The notes under the pieces are model-generated. The model saw only the letters and a program-made list of their open reading frames with translations. It searched no databases and was not told the DNA's origin. From Streptomyces durmitorensis (GTDB taxonomy: Bacteria > Actinomycetota > Actinomycetes > Streptomycetales > Streptomycetaceae), in NCBI RefSeq assembly GCF_023498005.1, contig NZ_CP097289.1:8060001-8124000 (forward strand): DNA of 64,000 nucleotides. Direction: 5' to 3'. Made by a program: the position numbers and the translations under genes. This document shows, piece by piece, positions 1-8,738 of this stretch. Position 1 is the stretch's first letter; each line of letters starts with the position of its first letter.

Positions 1-475
1 CCAGCGGGTAGGCGATGCTGATGGCGCGCTGCGGCCAGGTCAGGCCCTCGACCTCGGTGAGCGGCTGGACGAGGTAGACCCAGACGGGCAGTGCGAGCCC
101 GCCGGTGATGATCAGCGCGTCCAGGAGGCTCGGCAGGTCACGGCCTGCCCAGCGGTAGCGGACGAGGCCGAAGAGGCCCGCCGCGAGCAGCGGATACACC
201 GCGAGGTAGCAGGCGTCCGCCGGTGAGGGGAAGGGATTCGACGCCTGGAAGTACTGCTCGACCACGTTGTAGTACGTGTCGCCCGCGGCGAAGGCCAACA
301 GCCCGGCCGCAAGGACCCACCACGGCCAGCGGTGCGCGGGGCGGTGGACGCGCACCCCGACGAGGACGGCCGCGACACCGCCGAGCCCGATGAGCGCCCA
401 GAGCGGGGCGCGCAGGCCCGGCACCGTCATGTAGACGGCGGTGAGAACGGCGACCAGGGCGAGATAGGCGGCCAT
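1..475 (-). CDS. Multi-pass membrane protein, N-terminal part (runs off the window)
   Basis: The visible 158 residues are almost entirely membrane segments: about four to five hydrophobic helices with short loops, including FAAGDTYYNVVEQYF and DACYLAVYPLLAAGLFGLVR. From memory, this kind of membrane module sits at the N-terminus of actinobacterial GGDEF/EAL (cyclic-di-GMP) proteins and some sensor proteins. The catalytic part lies outside the window, so the function cannot be decided here. The start (ATG at 475) is uncertain because no clear ribosome binding site precedes it. It is transcribed in the same direction as the polysaccharide operon, about 160 bp downstream of its last gene. A cyclic-di-GMP link to polysaccharide production is attractive but unproven. 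Confidence 0.6.
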   Translation of the reverse strand, partial: MAAYLALVAVLTAVYMTVPGLRAPLWALIGLGGVAAVLVGVRVHRPAHRWPWWVLAAGLLAFAAGDTYYNVVEQYFQASNPFPSPADACYLAVYPLLAAGLFGLVRYRWAGRDLPSLLDALIITGGLALPVWVYLVQPLTEVEGLTWPQRAISIAYPL

Positions 476-635
476 GAGCCGATGGGCGCGCGGGTGTCCC
501 CGAGGATGTGCCCGAAGCAATGGCAAAGCGCCTCCCTGCGTGGCAGGGACACCCGGCCGAGAACACGCGTCAACCTGGGGTCTCGCTGCTTCGATCGTAG
601 GCCTGGGCGGCGGGCGCCTGCATCTTCTGCCGGCT

Positions 636-2312
636 TCAGTCCGGCGCGGGCACCGCGGCCCCGACCGGCGGAGGCGTACCGACGGTGCGGCCGAAGTAGT
701 CGACGGATCCGGGGTCGATGCCGAACAGCTTGCGCAGGTCGAGGCCCTTGTCCGCGAGGGCGGCGCAGTCCGGTGCGAGGCGGGGTGCGTCGCCGGGGGA
801 TTCGACGGCGGGCAGCTCGCCACCGGCGAAGCAGGGGTCGACGGTCAGGCCGGACGGCTTCCCGTCGACGCGTTCCTGGCCGGTCGCCTTCCGCCATGTG
901 TCGAGGCCGGTGTAGGCGTGGTCGCCCCACTGCACGACCCACTGTCCCTGCGGCGCACGGTAGTTGTTGCCCTGCACCAGGACATTCTTGGCCGTGAGTC
1001 CCCGGTCCACCAGGGCCAGCGGGGAGCCGTCGGTGACGAAGGTGTTGTTGCGCACGGTGACGCCCGTCTGGCCGTCCATCAGGCGCAGGGCGGGACCGCT
1101 CTTTCCGTTCTCCAGAGCCGTCATGACCACGGTGTTCTGGTAGATCCGCAGGTTGCGCACGTCGTGGCCGTAGACGGCGAGCCCGCCGAAGCGCGGCAGC
1201 TTGCGGCCGTCGTCGGACGTGATGTTGTAGCGGATCGTGTTGTCGGTGTGCGCGCCGTTCGCCTTGCGGGTGTAGGCGTAGAAGCCGGGGCCGTCGTTGT
1301 GGAACGCCAGGTTGTACTGGATCGTCGAGTCCGAGACGTTCTCGTCGAATCCGAACCCGGCACCGTCGACGTCGGAGCCCGTGTGGTTGCGGTAGGCGGT
1401 GTTGTGCTCCAGGAGCACGTCCGTGGCGTCGTAGGCCCAGATGCCCACCGGACCCGATGGTGCCTCGGTGGCCGAGGTCGATCCGTTGTCGTGGGCGCTG
1501 GAGTCGCGCACCGTGGCGTGGCGCACGGCGCCGAGGATGATGCCGTCGCCGGTGTGGCGCTCGACCGCCTCGGGATCACCGGTGTTGCGGTACGCGTCGA
1601 CGTCCGAGATGTCGAAGTCCTCGTGCGCGTAGGAGGGTTGGCCGGGGTCGAACTGCGGGCCGTACGTCAGGAGGCCGGCGTCCTTGTTGCCGTGCAGTTG
1701 CGCCTGGCGGATCGTCACATTCTTGAATCCGTTGCCCTTCTCGGTGCCGCCGACCGCGATGCCCACCTGGAATCCGGAGACGGTGACGCCGGAGACGGAG
1801 ACACGGTCCAGCTTTCCGCCGCCCGGACGGTCGGCGTAGAGATTGATGCCGCCGTCGCGGGCGTAGGCGGCGCGGTCCCCCTTGACGGTGAGATCGCGGA
1901 TCTCCACGCCCGCCGTGTTGTGCACGGAGATGCCGGGAGAGCCCTCGGCCTCGACCGTCGCCCGCCCCTCGCCGTACGACCCGACCACCACCGGCCGGTC
2001 CGCACTGCCCGCCTCGGTGCCGTTCACGGTGATGGTGCCGGTGAACCGGGCGCCGCCTTCGAGCAGCAGCCGGTCGCCGGGTTCGAGCGCCACGCGCTCG
2101 GCACGGGCGAGGGTCCGCCAGGCCTGACCGGGCGACGAGCCGTCGTTCTGGTCGTCGCCCTCGGGGCTGACGTAGTACGAACCGGCCTTCGTCTCGGGCG
2201 CGTAGTGGGGCGTGGCCGCACAGCCGCTCGCGCCGATCAGCACGATCGCGGCGGTGAGGACGCCAGGACCGGTGCAGCGCCTGGCGGCGGCTGTGGCGGC
2301 TTTCCTGCGCAT
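636..2312 (-). CDS. Right-handed parallel beta-helix lipoprotein (candidate polysaccharide-modifying enzyme)
   Basis: A 558-aa exported lipoprotein. The N-terminus has basic residues, a hydrophobic stretch and the lipobox IGASGC. After it comes YYVSPEGDDQNDGSSPGQAW, the usual opening of secreted parallel beta-helix (pectate-lyase-fold) proteins, then many short Asn/Asp-rich coils such as NTAYRNHTGSDVDGAGFGFD. The fold is common in polysaccharide lyases, epimerases and hydrolases; I cannot identify catalytic residues. The ATG at 2312 is preceded by GGTGGAGG and lies 5 bp after the stop of the UDP-glucuronate decarboxylase gene, so it is the last gene of the sugar-nucleotide operon. It probably processes or anchors the exported polymer. 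Confidence 0.85.
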   Translation of the reverse strand: MRRKAATAAARRCTGPGVLTAAIVLIGASGCAATPHYAPETKAGSYYVSPEGDDQNDGSSPGQAWRTLARAERVALEPGDRLLLEGGARFTGTITVNGTEAGSADRPVVVGSYGEGRATVEAEGSPGISVHNTAGVEIRDLTVKGDRAAYARDGGINLYADRPGGGKLDRVSVSGVTVSGFQVGIAVGGTEKGNGFKNVTIRQAQLHGNKDAGLLTYGPQFDPGQPSYAHEDFDISDVDAYRNTGDPEAVERHTGDGIILGAVRHATVRDSSAHDNGSTSATEAPSGPVGIWAYDATDVLLEHNTAYRNHTGSDVDGAGFGFDENVSDSTIQYNLAFHNDGPGFYAYTRKANGAHTDNTIRYNITSDDGRKLPRFGGLAVYGHDVRNLRIYQNTVVMTALENGKSGPALRLMDGQTGVTVRNNTFVTDGSPLALVDRGLTAKNVLVQGNNYRAPQGQWVVQWGDHAYTGLDTWRKATGQERVDGKPSGLTVDPCFAGGELPAVESPGDAPRLAPDCAALADKGLDLRKLFGIDPGSVDYFGRTVGTPPPVGAAVPAPD

Positions 2313-2317
2313 GGGGA

Positions 2318-3280
2318 TCAGGCCTCCACCGGTATCCGAGGGAGCGGCGGTCCGGACCGTGTGGCGAACCACGCCACCGTGCGCCGCAGCCCCTCGTCGA
2401 GGGGGACGCGCGGCATCCAGCCGAGCTGTTCCACGGCCCGGTTGATCACCGGGCGGCGGCGGGTCGGGTCGTCGACGGGCAGCGGGCGGTAGGCGATGCG
2501 CGAGGGCGATCCGGTGATGCGCAGGACGAGCTCCGCGAGCTCGCGTACGGTGCGCTCGCTCGGGTTGCCCAGGTTCACCGGTCCGCTGCGGTCGCTGTCC
2601 AGCATCGCCAGCAGGCCCCGGACGAGGTCGTCGACGTAGCAGAAACTGCGGGTCTGACTGCCGTCGCCGTAGAGCGTCAGCGGCCTGCCCGCCAGGGCCT
2701 GGCGGACGAAGGTGGAGACCACGCGTCCGTCGTGCGGCCGCATCCGCGGACCGTACGTATTGAAGATCCGTACGATGCCGACGTCGACGCCGAGGCTGCG
2801 CCGATATGCCATGGCGAGCGCCTCCGCGAACCGCTTGGCCTCGTCGTAGACGCTGCGCGGGCCGACCGGATTGACGTGGCCCCAGTACTCCTCGGGCTGC
2901 GGGTGGACCTCGGGGTCGCCGTAGACCTCGCTGGTGGAGGTGAGCAGGAAGCGGGCGCCGTGCCGCTGCGCCAGGCGCAGGGCGTTCTCGGTGCCGCGGC
3001 TGCCGACGGCCAGGGTCTGAAGGGCGAGGCGGTGGTAGTCCGGCGGGGACGCGGGGCTCGCGAGGTGGGCGACGGCGTCCACGGGGCCCGGCACGTCGAA
3101 GGGCTCCGTCACGTCGGTGCGCAGCAGCCGGAAGCGGGGTGCGCCGCGCAGGTGGGCGACGTTCTCCGGTTCACCGGTGCAGAAGTTGTCCAGGCAGCAG
3201 ACCGTGTCTCCTCTGCGCAGCAGGGCCTCGCACAGATGGGAGCCGACGAATCCGCCGCCGCCCGTCACCACGACCCTCAT
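2318..3280 (-). CDS. NAD-dependent epimerase/dehydratase, UDP-glucuronate decarboxylase type
   Basis: A 320-aa extended SDR protein. The Rossmann motif is at the extreme N-terminus ([19 protein letters not shown]). [10 protein letters not shown] and an YxxxK site ([15 protein letters not shown]) follow, then [19 protein letters not shown] and [19 protein letters not shown]. This set is typical of UDP-xylose synthases (UDP-glucuronate to UDP-xylose plus CO2). The gene upstream makes UDP-glucuronate and overlaps this one by 4 bp (ATGA), which supports that substrate. dTDP-glucose 4,6-dehydratases share the fold, but the TSTSEVYG and HPQ pattern fits the decarboxylase better. Confidence 0.85.
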   Translation of the reverse strand: MRVVVTGGGGFVGSHLCEALLRRGDTVCCLDNFCTGEPENVAHLRGAPRFRLLRTDVTEPFDVPGPVDAVAHLASPASPPDYHRLALQTLAVGSRGTENALRLAQRHGARFLLTSTSEVYGDPEVHPQPEEYWGHVNPVGPRSVYDEAKRFAEALAMAYRRSLGVDVGIVRIFNTYGPRMRPHDGRVVSTFVRQALAGRPLTLYGDGSQTRSFCYVDDLVRGLLAMLDSDRSGPVNLGNPSERTVRELAELVLRITGSPSRIAYRPLPVDDPTRRRPVINRAVEQLGWMPRVPLDEGLRRTVAWFATRSGPPLPRIPVEA

Positions 3281-4641
3281 GACGCACCTCCGGCGAGCGC
3301 GGCCACCTTGGCCTGGGAAGGGACGGGCGGGGAGAGCCGCGGCCGGCCCGGGGCGTGCACGGCCCAGCCGGCCGCCGCCCAGGACCGCGGGTCGAGCCTG
3401 TTGCGGGCGTCCAGGAGGACGGGGGAGCGCACCAGCGTGGCGAGCGCGGCGGGGTCGATGTCCTGGTACTCCGGCCAGTCGGTCAGATGCAGGACCAGAT
3501 CGGCGTCCTCGCACGCCTTGTCGACGTCCAGGGCGTAGGTCAGCTCGGGATGGACGGCGCGGGCGTTGTCGACGGCCTCCGGGTCGTGCACGCGGACCTC
3601 CGCGCCTTGCTGGTGCAGGGCCGCCGCCACGACCAGGGCGGGCGAGTCGCGGACGTCGTCGCTGCCCGGCTTGAACGCGGCGCCGAGCACGGCGATCCTG
3701 CGCCCGGTGAACGAGCCGCCTAGCAGCCGGCGTGCCCGCTCGACGGTGCGCTGCCGCTGCCGGGTGTTGATCCGGTCGACCTCGTGCAGGAACGCCACGG
3801 CCTCACCGGCGCCGATCTCCTCGGCGCGGGCCGCGAAGGCCCGGATGTCCTTGGGGAAGCAGCTGCCGCCGAAGCCGAGCCCCGGTGCGAGGAAGCGGGG
3901 GCCGATCCGCGAGTCCGCGCCGATGGCCCTGGCCAGGACCGATGCGTCGGCGCCCGCGGCGTCGCACACCTCGGCCATGGCGTTGATGAAGGAGATCTTG
4001 GTGGCGAGGAAGGAGTTCGCCGCCACCTTGACCAGTTCCGCCGTCGCCGGGTCGGTGCAGAAGAACGGCACTCCGGCGGCGATCATCGGCGCGTAGATCG
4101 CCCGCAGGACGGCCTCGGCGTGCTGCGACGTGACGCCCACGACGAGCCGCTCGGGCCGCATGGTGTCCTCGACGGCGGATCCCTCGCGCAGGAACTCGGG
4201 GTTCCAGGCGACCTCCGTGCCGGGCGTCATGTCGGCGAGGCGCTCGGCGAGCCGTGCCGCCGTGCCCACCGGCACGGTCGACTTGCCCACGATCAGAGTG
4301 CCGGGCCGCAGATGCGGGGCCAGGCCGTCCACGACGGAGTCCACGTACCGGAGGTCGGCCGCCTTGCTGTCGGGGCGCTGCGGCGTGCCCACGCACATGA
4401 AGTGCGTCCCGGCGAACGCGGCGCCCTCGGCGAGCGAGGTGGAGAAGCGCAGCCTGCCCGAGGCGACGGTCCTGGCGAGCAGTTCGTCGAGGCCGTCCTC
4501 GTGGATGGGCGCCCGGCCCGCCGACAGGGATGCGATCCGTTCGGCGTCGATGTCGATGCCGAGGACCTGGTGGCCGATGTCGGCCATGCACGCGGCGTGC
4601 ACCGTTCCCACGTAACCGGTGCCGATCACTGTCATCCGCAT
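3277..4641 (-). CDS. ugd: UDP-glucose 6-dehydrogenase
   Basis: A 454-aa enzyme of the UDP-glucose/GDP-mannose dehydrogenase family, which oxidises UDP-glucose to UDP-glucuronate with two NAD+. The NAD motif [18 protein letters not shown] is at residues 3-20. GKSTVPVGT and the central EFLREGSAV follow, then the catalytic cysteine (about residue 261) in [10 protein letters not shown]. The C-terminal UDP-binding domain contains [14 protein letters not shown]. The ATG at 4641 has AAGGAG seven bases upstream. It overlaps the decarboxylase gene by 4 bp and lies 25 bp after galE. Together they convert UDP-glucose to UDP-glucuronate and on to a UDP-pentose. Confidence 0.95.
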   Translation of the reverse strand: MRMTVIGTGYVGTVHAACMADIGHQVLGIDIDAERIASLSAGRAPIHEDGLDELLARTVASGRLRFSTSLAEGAAFAGTHFMCVGTPQRPDSKAADLRYVDSVVDGLAPHLRPGTLIVGKSTVPVGTAARLAERLADMTPGTEVAWNPEFLREGSAVEDTMRPERLVVGVTSQHAEAVLRAIYAPMIAAGVPFFCTDPATAELVKVAANSFLATKISFINAMAEVCDAAGADASVLARAIGADSRIGPRFLAPGLGFGGSCFPKDIRAFAARAEEIGAGEAVAFLHEVDRINTRQRQRTVERARRLLGGSFTGRRIAVLGAAFKPGSDDVRDSPALVVAAALHQQGAEVRVHDPEAVDNARAVHPELTYALDVDKACEDADLVLHLTDWPEYQDIDPAALATLVRSPVLLDARNRLDPRSWAAAGWAVHAPGRPRLSPPVPSQAKVAALAGGAS

Positions 4642-4666
4642 GACGTCGCTCCTTACGGGTCGTGCC

Positions 4667-5731
4667 TCACGGGCTGTGGTGCTTGCTGTTGATGTGCCGG
4701 CCGGGACCGGCGTATCCATGGGGGTTGAGCTGCTGGAACCGCCATGCGTCCCGGCACATGTCGTGCAGGTCCCGGGTGGGGCGCCAGCCCCAGGCGCGCG
4801 CCACCGCGTCCGCGTCGGCGACGAGTTCGGTGACGTCGCCGGGGCGGCGCGGCATGATCTGGTACGGGATGGCCCTTCCGCAGGCCGAGCCGAAGGCGGA
4901 GACCACGTCGAGGACCGAACGGCCCGTTCCCACGCCGAGGTTGAACACTCGCAGGCCCGGTCCGTCGGCGAGGTGGTCCAGGGCGATGCGGTGGGCCTCC
5001 GCGGTGTCCATGACGTGGAGGTAGTCGCGGATCGCGGTGCCGTCGGGCGTGGGGTAGTCGTCGCCGAACACGGGGAGCCGCTCACGCCGTCCGACGGCGA
5101 CCTGCGCCACGTACGGCATCAGATTGTCGGGGACACCGCCGGGGTCCTCGCCGAGGAGGCCGCTGGGGTGGGCGCCGACGGGGTTGAAGTAGCGCAGCGC
5201 GAGCACGGTGAACTCCGGGCAGCGTGCGCACACATCGGCGAGCACCTGCTCGCACATCCACTTGGAGGCGGCGTACGGATTGGTGGGCCCGGCGGGGGTC
5301 GACTCGTCGAGCGGCCCGCGCCCGGCGTCGCCGTAGATGGAACAGGAGGAGGAGAACACCAGCTGGTGCACGCCGTGTTCGCGCATGACCTGCAGCAGCG
5401 CGGTCGTGCCGCCGACGTTGGTGTCGTAGTACTCGATGGGCATCCGTGTCGACTCGCCCACGGCCTTGTGCGCGGCAAAGTGCACGACGGCGTCCACGGA
5501 GTGGCGGTCGAATACGGCCGACAGAGCGCGCCGATCACGGATGTCCAGCTCATAGACGGCGCCGACGAAGCGGTCGGCGATCCGTTCCACCCGCGTGAAG
5601 ACCTGCGGGGTGCTGTGGGAGTAGTCGTCGATCACGATCAATTCGTAGCCGTGGTCGAGGAGTTCGACGCAGGTGTGGCTTCCGATGAAACCGGCACCGC
5701 CGGTGACGAGGATCGTGGAGGGTGCGCTCAT
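4667..5731 (-). CDS. galE: UDP-glucose 4-epimerase
   Basis: A 354-aa extended SDR enzyme interconverting UDP-glucose and UDP-galactose. Visible motifs are ILVTGGAGFIGSHTCVELL at the N-terminus, HFAAHKAVGEST, SSSCSIYGD, and the YxxxK catalytic pair in NPYAASKWMCEQ. ALRYFNPVGAHPSG and DGTAIRDYLHVMDTAEAH are typical GalE signatures. It sits 6 bp after the glycosyltransferase gene, within the polysaccharide operon, so it most likely supplies UDP-galactose for the polymer rather than serving galactose catabolism. Confidence 0.95.
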   Translation of the reverse strand: MSAPSTILVTGGAGFIGSHTCVELLDHGYELIVIDDYSHSTPQVFTRVERIADRFVGAVYELDIRDRRALSAVFDRHSVDAVVHFAAHKAVGESTRMPIEYYDTNVGGTTALLQVMREHGVHQLVFSSSCSIYGDAGRGPLDESTPAGPTNPYAASKWMCEQVLADVCARCPEFTVLALRYFNPVGAHPSGLLGEDPGGVPDNLMPYVAQVAVGRRERLPVFGDDYPTPDGTAIRDYLHVMDTAEAHRIALDHLADGPGLRVFNLGVGTGRSVLDVVSAFGSACGRAIPYQIMPRRPGDVTELVADADAVARAWGWRPTRDLHDMCRDAWRFQQLNPHGYAGPGRHINSKHHSP

Positions 5732-5737
5732 GGCCGT

Positions 5738-7567
5738 TCACCAGCTCAGGACGGCGGCGGCGTACGCCGGGTAGAAGACCAGGGCGGTGGCGACCGGCAG
5801 TGCCGCAAGGAGGCCGAGGGCCAGCGGCAGCCGCGCGGGCGCCAGCGCGCGGGTGAAGCGGACGTCCGCGGCCCGTGCCGCCTCCCGTACGTGGAGCAGC
5901 GGGACGGCGAGGGCGACGGCCGCGTAGGACGTGGCGGCGAGCAGGCAGAGGAATACGTACCCGGCCGAGGGGCTCGTCAGCTCGCCGATCAGGGCGATCG
6001 AGGACAGGGAGACGGCCAGTGCGACGAAGGGCAGGGTGAGCCGGGCGGGCAGGGGCCGGGGTCCGCCGGTGTCCTTGGGCGTGACCTTGAAGGTCACGGG
6101 CCGCGGGCGCAGCTTCTGCCCGACGGCGCCGAACAGGCCGAGGATGACGAACGGCCAGCGCGCGAGCGCGAACAGCCACGTCTCCCAGCTGATCAGCGGG
6201 GCGGTGCGCGGGCGGAGCATTCCACGGCGGCGCATCAGGTACAGGGTCAGGAGCAGCCACACGGGCATGGTCCAGAAGTGGATCAGGAAGTCGAAGTAGT
6301 TGACGTTCATCCACGGCAGGCCGGTGAGTATGGCGATCGGCGGCAGGGTGAGCCCCGCGGTGATCATCAGGCCGAGGAGCGGGTAGTAGGCGAGGGCGTA
6401 CGCGAAGCGCAGCCGCAGCAGGAGGGGCAGCCGGCGCAGATGGCGCGGCAGCAGACCCAGGAGCATCGTGGTCAGGCTCCGCGACCACTGGTACTCCTGC
6501 GTGATCATGTCGGCGAAGGTGAGCGGTCCGTCCCCGTGAGCCTCGGCGTCGATGGCGAACGCACCGTGCCAGCCCGCCGAGTTGAGCAGATACGTGGTCG
6601 AGAAGTCCTCGGCGAGCTCGGGGCCCAGGCCCCCGATGTCCCGCAGCGCGCGGGTGCGCACGGCGTAGTGGGAGCCGATGCACATCGGGGCGAGCCCGTC
6701 GCTGTGGCCGAGCTGCACCGCGCCGTGCCAGACGGCTTCGCGGTGCAGCCGCCCCCGGGCGGCCCATGACACCGCGCCGTTGGCATCGCACATGCTGGGC
6801 GCTGCCACGTAGCCGATGGCGGGGTCGTCGAAGGGGCGGACCATCTCGGAGAGGTAGGTCGGCGCGGGCACGTGGTCGCAGTCGAGCTGCGCGACCACGT
6901 CGTAGCGGCGGTAGCCCCAGTTGTCGTAGAAGTAGGCGAGATTGCCTTCCTTGCAGCGGGTGCGGCGCGGCCAGTCGCTGCGGTGGTACGGGTCCACGCC
7001 GCGGCGGCAGGACATCCGCACCCGGTGCGTGCGGCACCAGCCGGTGATCTCCTCGGTGGGGTCCTCGTCGCACAGCCACACGTCGTAGGGGTGCGGAAAG
7101 TCCTGGGCCAGCATCGCTTCCAGCGTCTGCCGGGCGCTGGGCCACGGTTCCGAGGGGGCGCGGGTCACGGCGAAGGCGACCGGGAGTGCGGGCACCGGAA
7201 GATCCGGGTCGACGCGGCGCAGGCGCAGGGCGGTGACGAAGAAGTAGCAGGGCAGGCCGGTGAGGTAGAGCAGGAGGGCGCTGTTGACGATCAGGCCCGC
7301 CCAGCCGACGCGGTGCTCGGGCTGCAGCCACCAGATCCAGAACCACAGAAAGCTCAGCGCCCAGCCCGCGGCGATCACCATGAGGGCGGCCCGGTCGCGC
7401 CGGGGGAGTGCGGGCACGAAGGTCGTCGGCCGGACGGTGCGCACCGGGAACGGATGTCCGAAGACGGGGCCGCCGGCGGTGACGCGGACGACGTTGCCGT
7501 CCGACATCCGCGCGAGTTCGCGCTCCACCTGGACCAGATCCGCCGACATCGGCTCGCTGTGCGTCAT
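5738..7567 (-). CDS. Membrane GT2 glycosyltransferase, cellulose-synthase-like
   Basis: A 609-aa integral membrane processive glycosyltransferase. Two helices lie near residues 60-110. The cytosolic GT2 domain has VWLCDEDPTEE, the DxD-type motif VVAQLDCDHVPAPTYL, GLGPELAEDFSTTY, and TQEYQWSRSLTT in place of the usual QxxRW. Five to six more membrane helices follow. Known members polymerise a sugar nucleotide and extrude the chain; the neighbouring genes suggest UDP-glucose, -galactose, -glucuronate or -pentose donors. The ATG at 7567 has AGGAG upstream. It is the first gene of the operon, divergent from a TetR gene. I see no PilZ domain. Confidence 0.9.
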   Translation of the reverse strand: MTHSEPMSADLVQVERELARMSDGNVVRVTAGGPVFGHPFPVRTVRPTTFVPALPRRDRAALMVIAAGWALSFLWFWIWWLQPEHRVGWAGLIVNSALLLYLTGLPCYFFVTALRLRRVDPDLPVPALPVAFAVTRAPSEPWPSARQTLEAMLAQDFPHPYDVWLCDEDPTEEITGWCRTHRVRMSCRRGVDPYHRSDWPRRTRCKEGNLAYFYDNWGYRRYDVVAQLDCDHVPAPTYLSEMVRPFDDPAIGYVAAPSMCDANGAVSWAARGRLHREAVWHGAVQLGHSDGLAPMCIGSHYAVRTRALRDIGGLGPELAEDFSTTYLLNSAGWHGAFAIDAEAHGDGPLTFADMITQEYQWSRSLTTMLLGLLPRHLRRLPLLLRLRFAYALAYYPLLGLMITAGLTLPPIAILTGLPWMNVNYFDFLIHFWTMPVWLLLTLYLMRRRGMLRPRTAPLISWETWLFALARWPFVILGLFGAVGQKLRPRPVTFKVTPKDTGGPRPLPARLTLPFVALAVSLSSIALIGELTSPSAGYVFLCLLAATSYAAVALAVPLLHVREAARAADVRFTRALAPARLPLALGLLAALPVATALVFYPAYAAAVLSW

Positions 7568-7619
7568 GGCGAGACGCTCCTGAGAGGTCTGACGCTGTAC
7601 GCTGACTACGTACGTTTAC

Positions 7620-7635
7620 GTCGTATATGTACGAC
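7620..7635. promoter_or_regulatory. Candidate TetR operator: perfect inverted repeat in the divergent promoter
   Basis: GTCGTA-TATG-TACGAC is a perfect palindrome of 6-bp arms with a 4-bp centre. It lies between the divergently transcribed glycosyltransferase operon (start 7567) and the TetR gene (start 7691). An ACGTACGT palindrome sits just beside it at 7608-7615. The position and size fit a TetR-family operator controlling both directions. This is inferred from sequence alone. Confidence 0.5.
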
Positions 7636-7690
7636 TTTGCACCCGATGTTCCCTGAGGTCAAGGGGGCCAGAGAGGCGGAGGCGGCGGAG

Positions 7691-8623
7691 ATGCCGAAAG
7701 AGGCGGCGGACAGGCCGAAGGGGAAAGAGACGGCCGGGACCGAGGGGCGGCGCGCCAGCGACCGGGGGCGCTACGGACGGCTCAGCCGGGAGCGCGTCCT
7801 GGCCGCGGCCCTGGACGTCGTCGACCGTGACGGGCTCTCGGGCCTGAGCATGCGCAAGCTCGGTGCGGAGCTGGGCGTGGAGGCCATGGCCCTGTACCGG
7901 TACGCGGCCGGCAAGGGGGCGCTGCTCGACGGCCTGGTCGAGGCGTTCTGCGAGGAGCTGGAGGGTGATCTGGCCGCTGCCGACCCCGGAGCCGCTGCCG
8001 CCCCCGGATCCCCTGCCGAGCCCGGAGCCCCTGCCAAGCCCGGAGCCGCCGCCAGCCGCGAAGCCGCCGAGCTTGAAGCCGACGCCAGCCGCGAAGCCGC
8101 CGAGCCTGAAGCCGACGCCGAGCTTGAAGCCGACGCCGAGCCTGAAGCCGACGCCGAGCTTGAAGCCGAGGCCGAGCTTGAAGCCGACGCCGAGCCCCAG
8201 GCCGACGACTGGAGACGGGAGCTGCACCGCATCGCGCTCGCCACCTACCGCGTCGCCCAGCGGCACCCGAACATGGTCCCGCTGCTCGCCACCCGCCTGC
8301 TGTCCACCCCGCTGGCCCGCCGCCCCGCTGCCGTGCTGCGCAGCGACGAGCGCATCCTGGCCCTGCTCCATGACGCCGGTCTGGGCGACCGCCGTACCGT
8401 GCAGGTCCACCGGGCGTTCACGGCGTGGCTGCTCGGCTATCTCCTCGTCGAACTGCGGGCCATGGACGACGAGCCGGGCGAGCCGGACCCGGCTTTCCGG
8501 CTCGGCCTGCACCGCATGCCCGCCCAGGAGTTCCCGCGACTGCGGGCCACCGCCATCTCCCTGGACGGGCAGGGCGGGCCGGAGCAACTGGCCGCGGGGC
8601 TCGACGCGTTGCTCGGGACATGA
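7691..8623 (+). CDS. TetR-family regulator with a repeat-expanded acidic linker
   Basis: A 310-aa regulator. After a charged leader comes the TetR DNA-binding domain (RERVLAAALDVVDRDGLSGL, then MRKLGAELGVEAMALYRYAA). The C-terminal ligand domain resembles the tetracycline-repressor class (LHRIALATYRVAQRHPNMVP). Between them lies an unusual linker of about 75 residues built from Ala/Pro/Gly and then Glu/Asp/Ala/Leu repeats, encoded by tandem DNA repeats. The ATG at 7691 was chosen because GGAGG lies 8 bases upstream; an in-frame ATG at 7646 has no such site. It probably represses the divergent polysaccharide operon and itself. Confidence 0.85.
   Translation: MPKEAADRPKGKETAGTEGRRASDRGRYGRLSRERVLAAALDVVDRDGLSGLSMRKLGAELGVEAMALYRYAAGKGALLDGLVEAFCEELEGDLAAADPGAAAAPGSPAEPGAPAKPGAAASREAAELEADASREAAEPEADAELEADAEPEADAELEAEAELEADAEPQADDWRRELHRIALATYRVAQRHPNMVPLLATRLLSTPLARRPAAVLRSDERILALLHDAGLGDRRTVQVHRAFTAWLLGYLLVELRAMDDEPGEPDPAFRLGLHRMPAQEFPRLRATAISLDGQGGPEQLAAGLDALLGT
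7985..8206 (+). repeat. Intragenic tandem repeats (33-bp x2, then 18-bp x5) in the TetR gene
   Basis: Two 33-bp units at 8051-8083 and 8084-8116 differ at one base. They are followed by five 18-bp units (8117-8206) of the type GCCGAGCTTGAAGCCGAC. Looser 18-bp units rich in CCCGGAGCC precede them. All are multiples of 3, so changes in copy number would keep the frame and only alter linker length. Confidence 0.9.
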
Positions 8624-8662
8624 GGCGGCGGACGCCCGGGCATGCTCGCCGCCCGCAGGCAC

Positions 8663-8701
8663 GGCGTCCCCGCCCGGCGCGCGGCGGCGGGCCCCGACGC
8701 C
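8663..8701. terminator. Possible bidirectional terminator
   Basis: An imperfect hairpin (GGCGTC with GACGCC outside, CCGCC with GGCGG inside) lies in the 115-bp gap between the converging TetR gene (ends 8623) and the [2Fe-2S] subunit gene (ends 8739). There is no U tract, which is usual in Streptomyces. Confidence 0.35.
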
Positions 8702-8738
8702 GCGCAGGCGCCGGAACCCGCCGTAGGGGCAGAGGAGT

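Noticed and set aside
4619..6769. Long plus-strand frame opposite galE and the glycosyltransferase
   Set aside because: No recognisable domain; it mirrors two clearly real genes on the minus strand.
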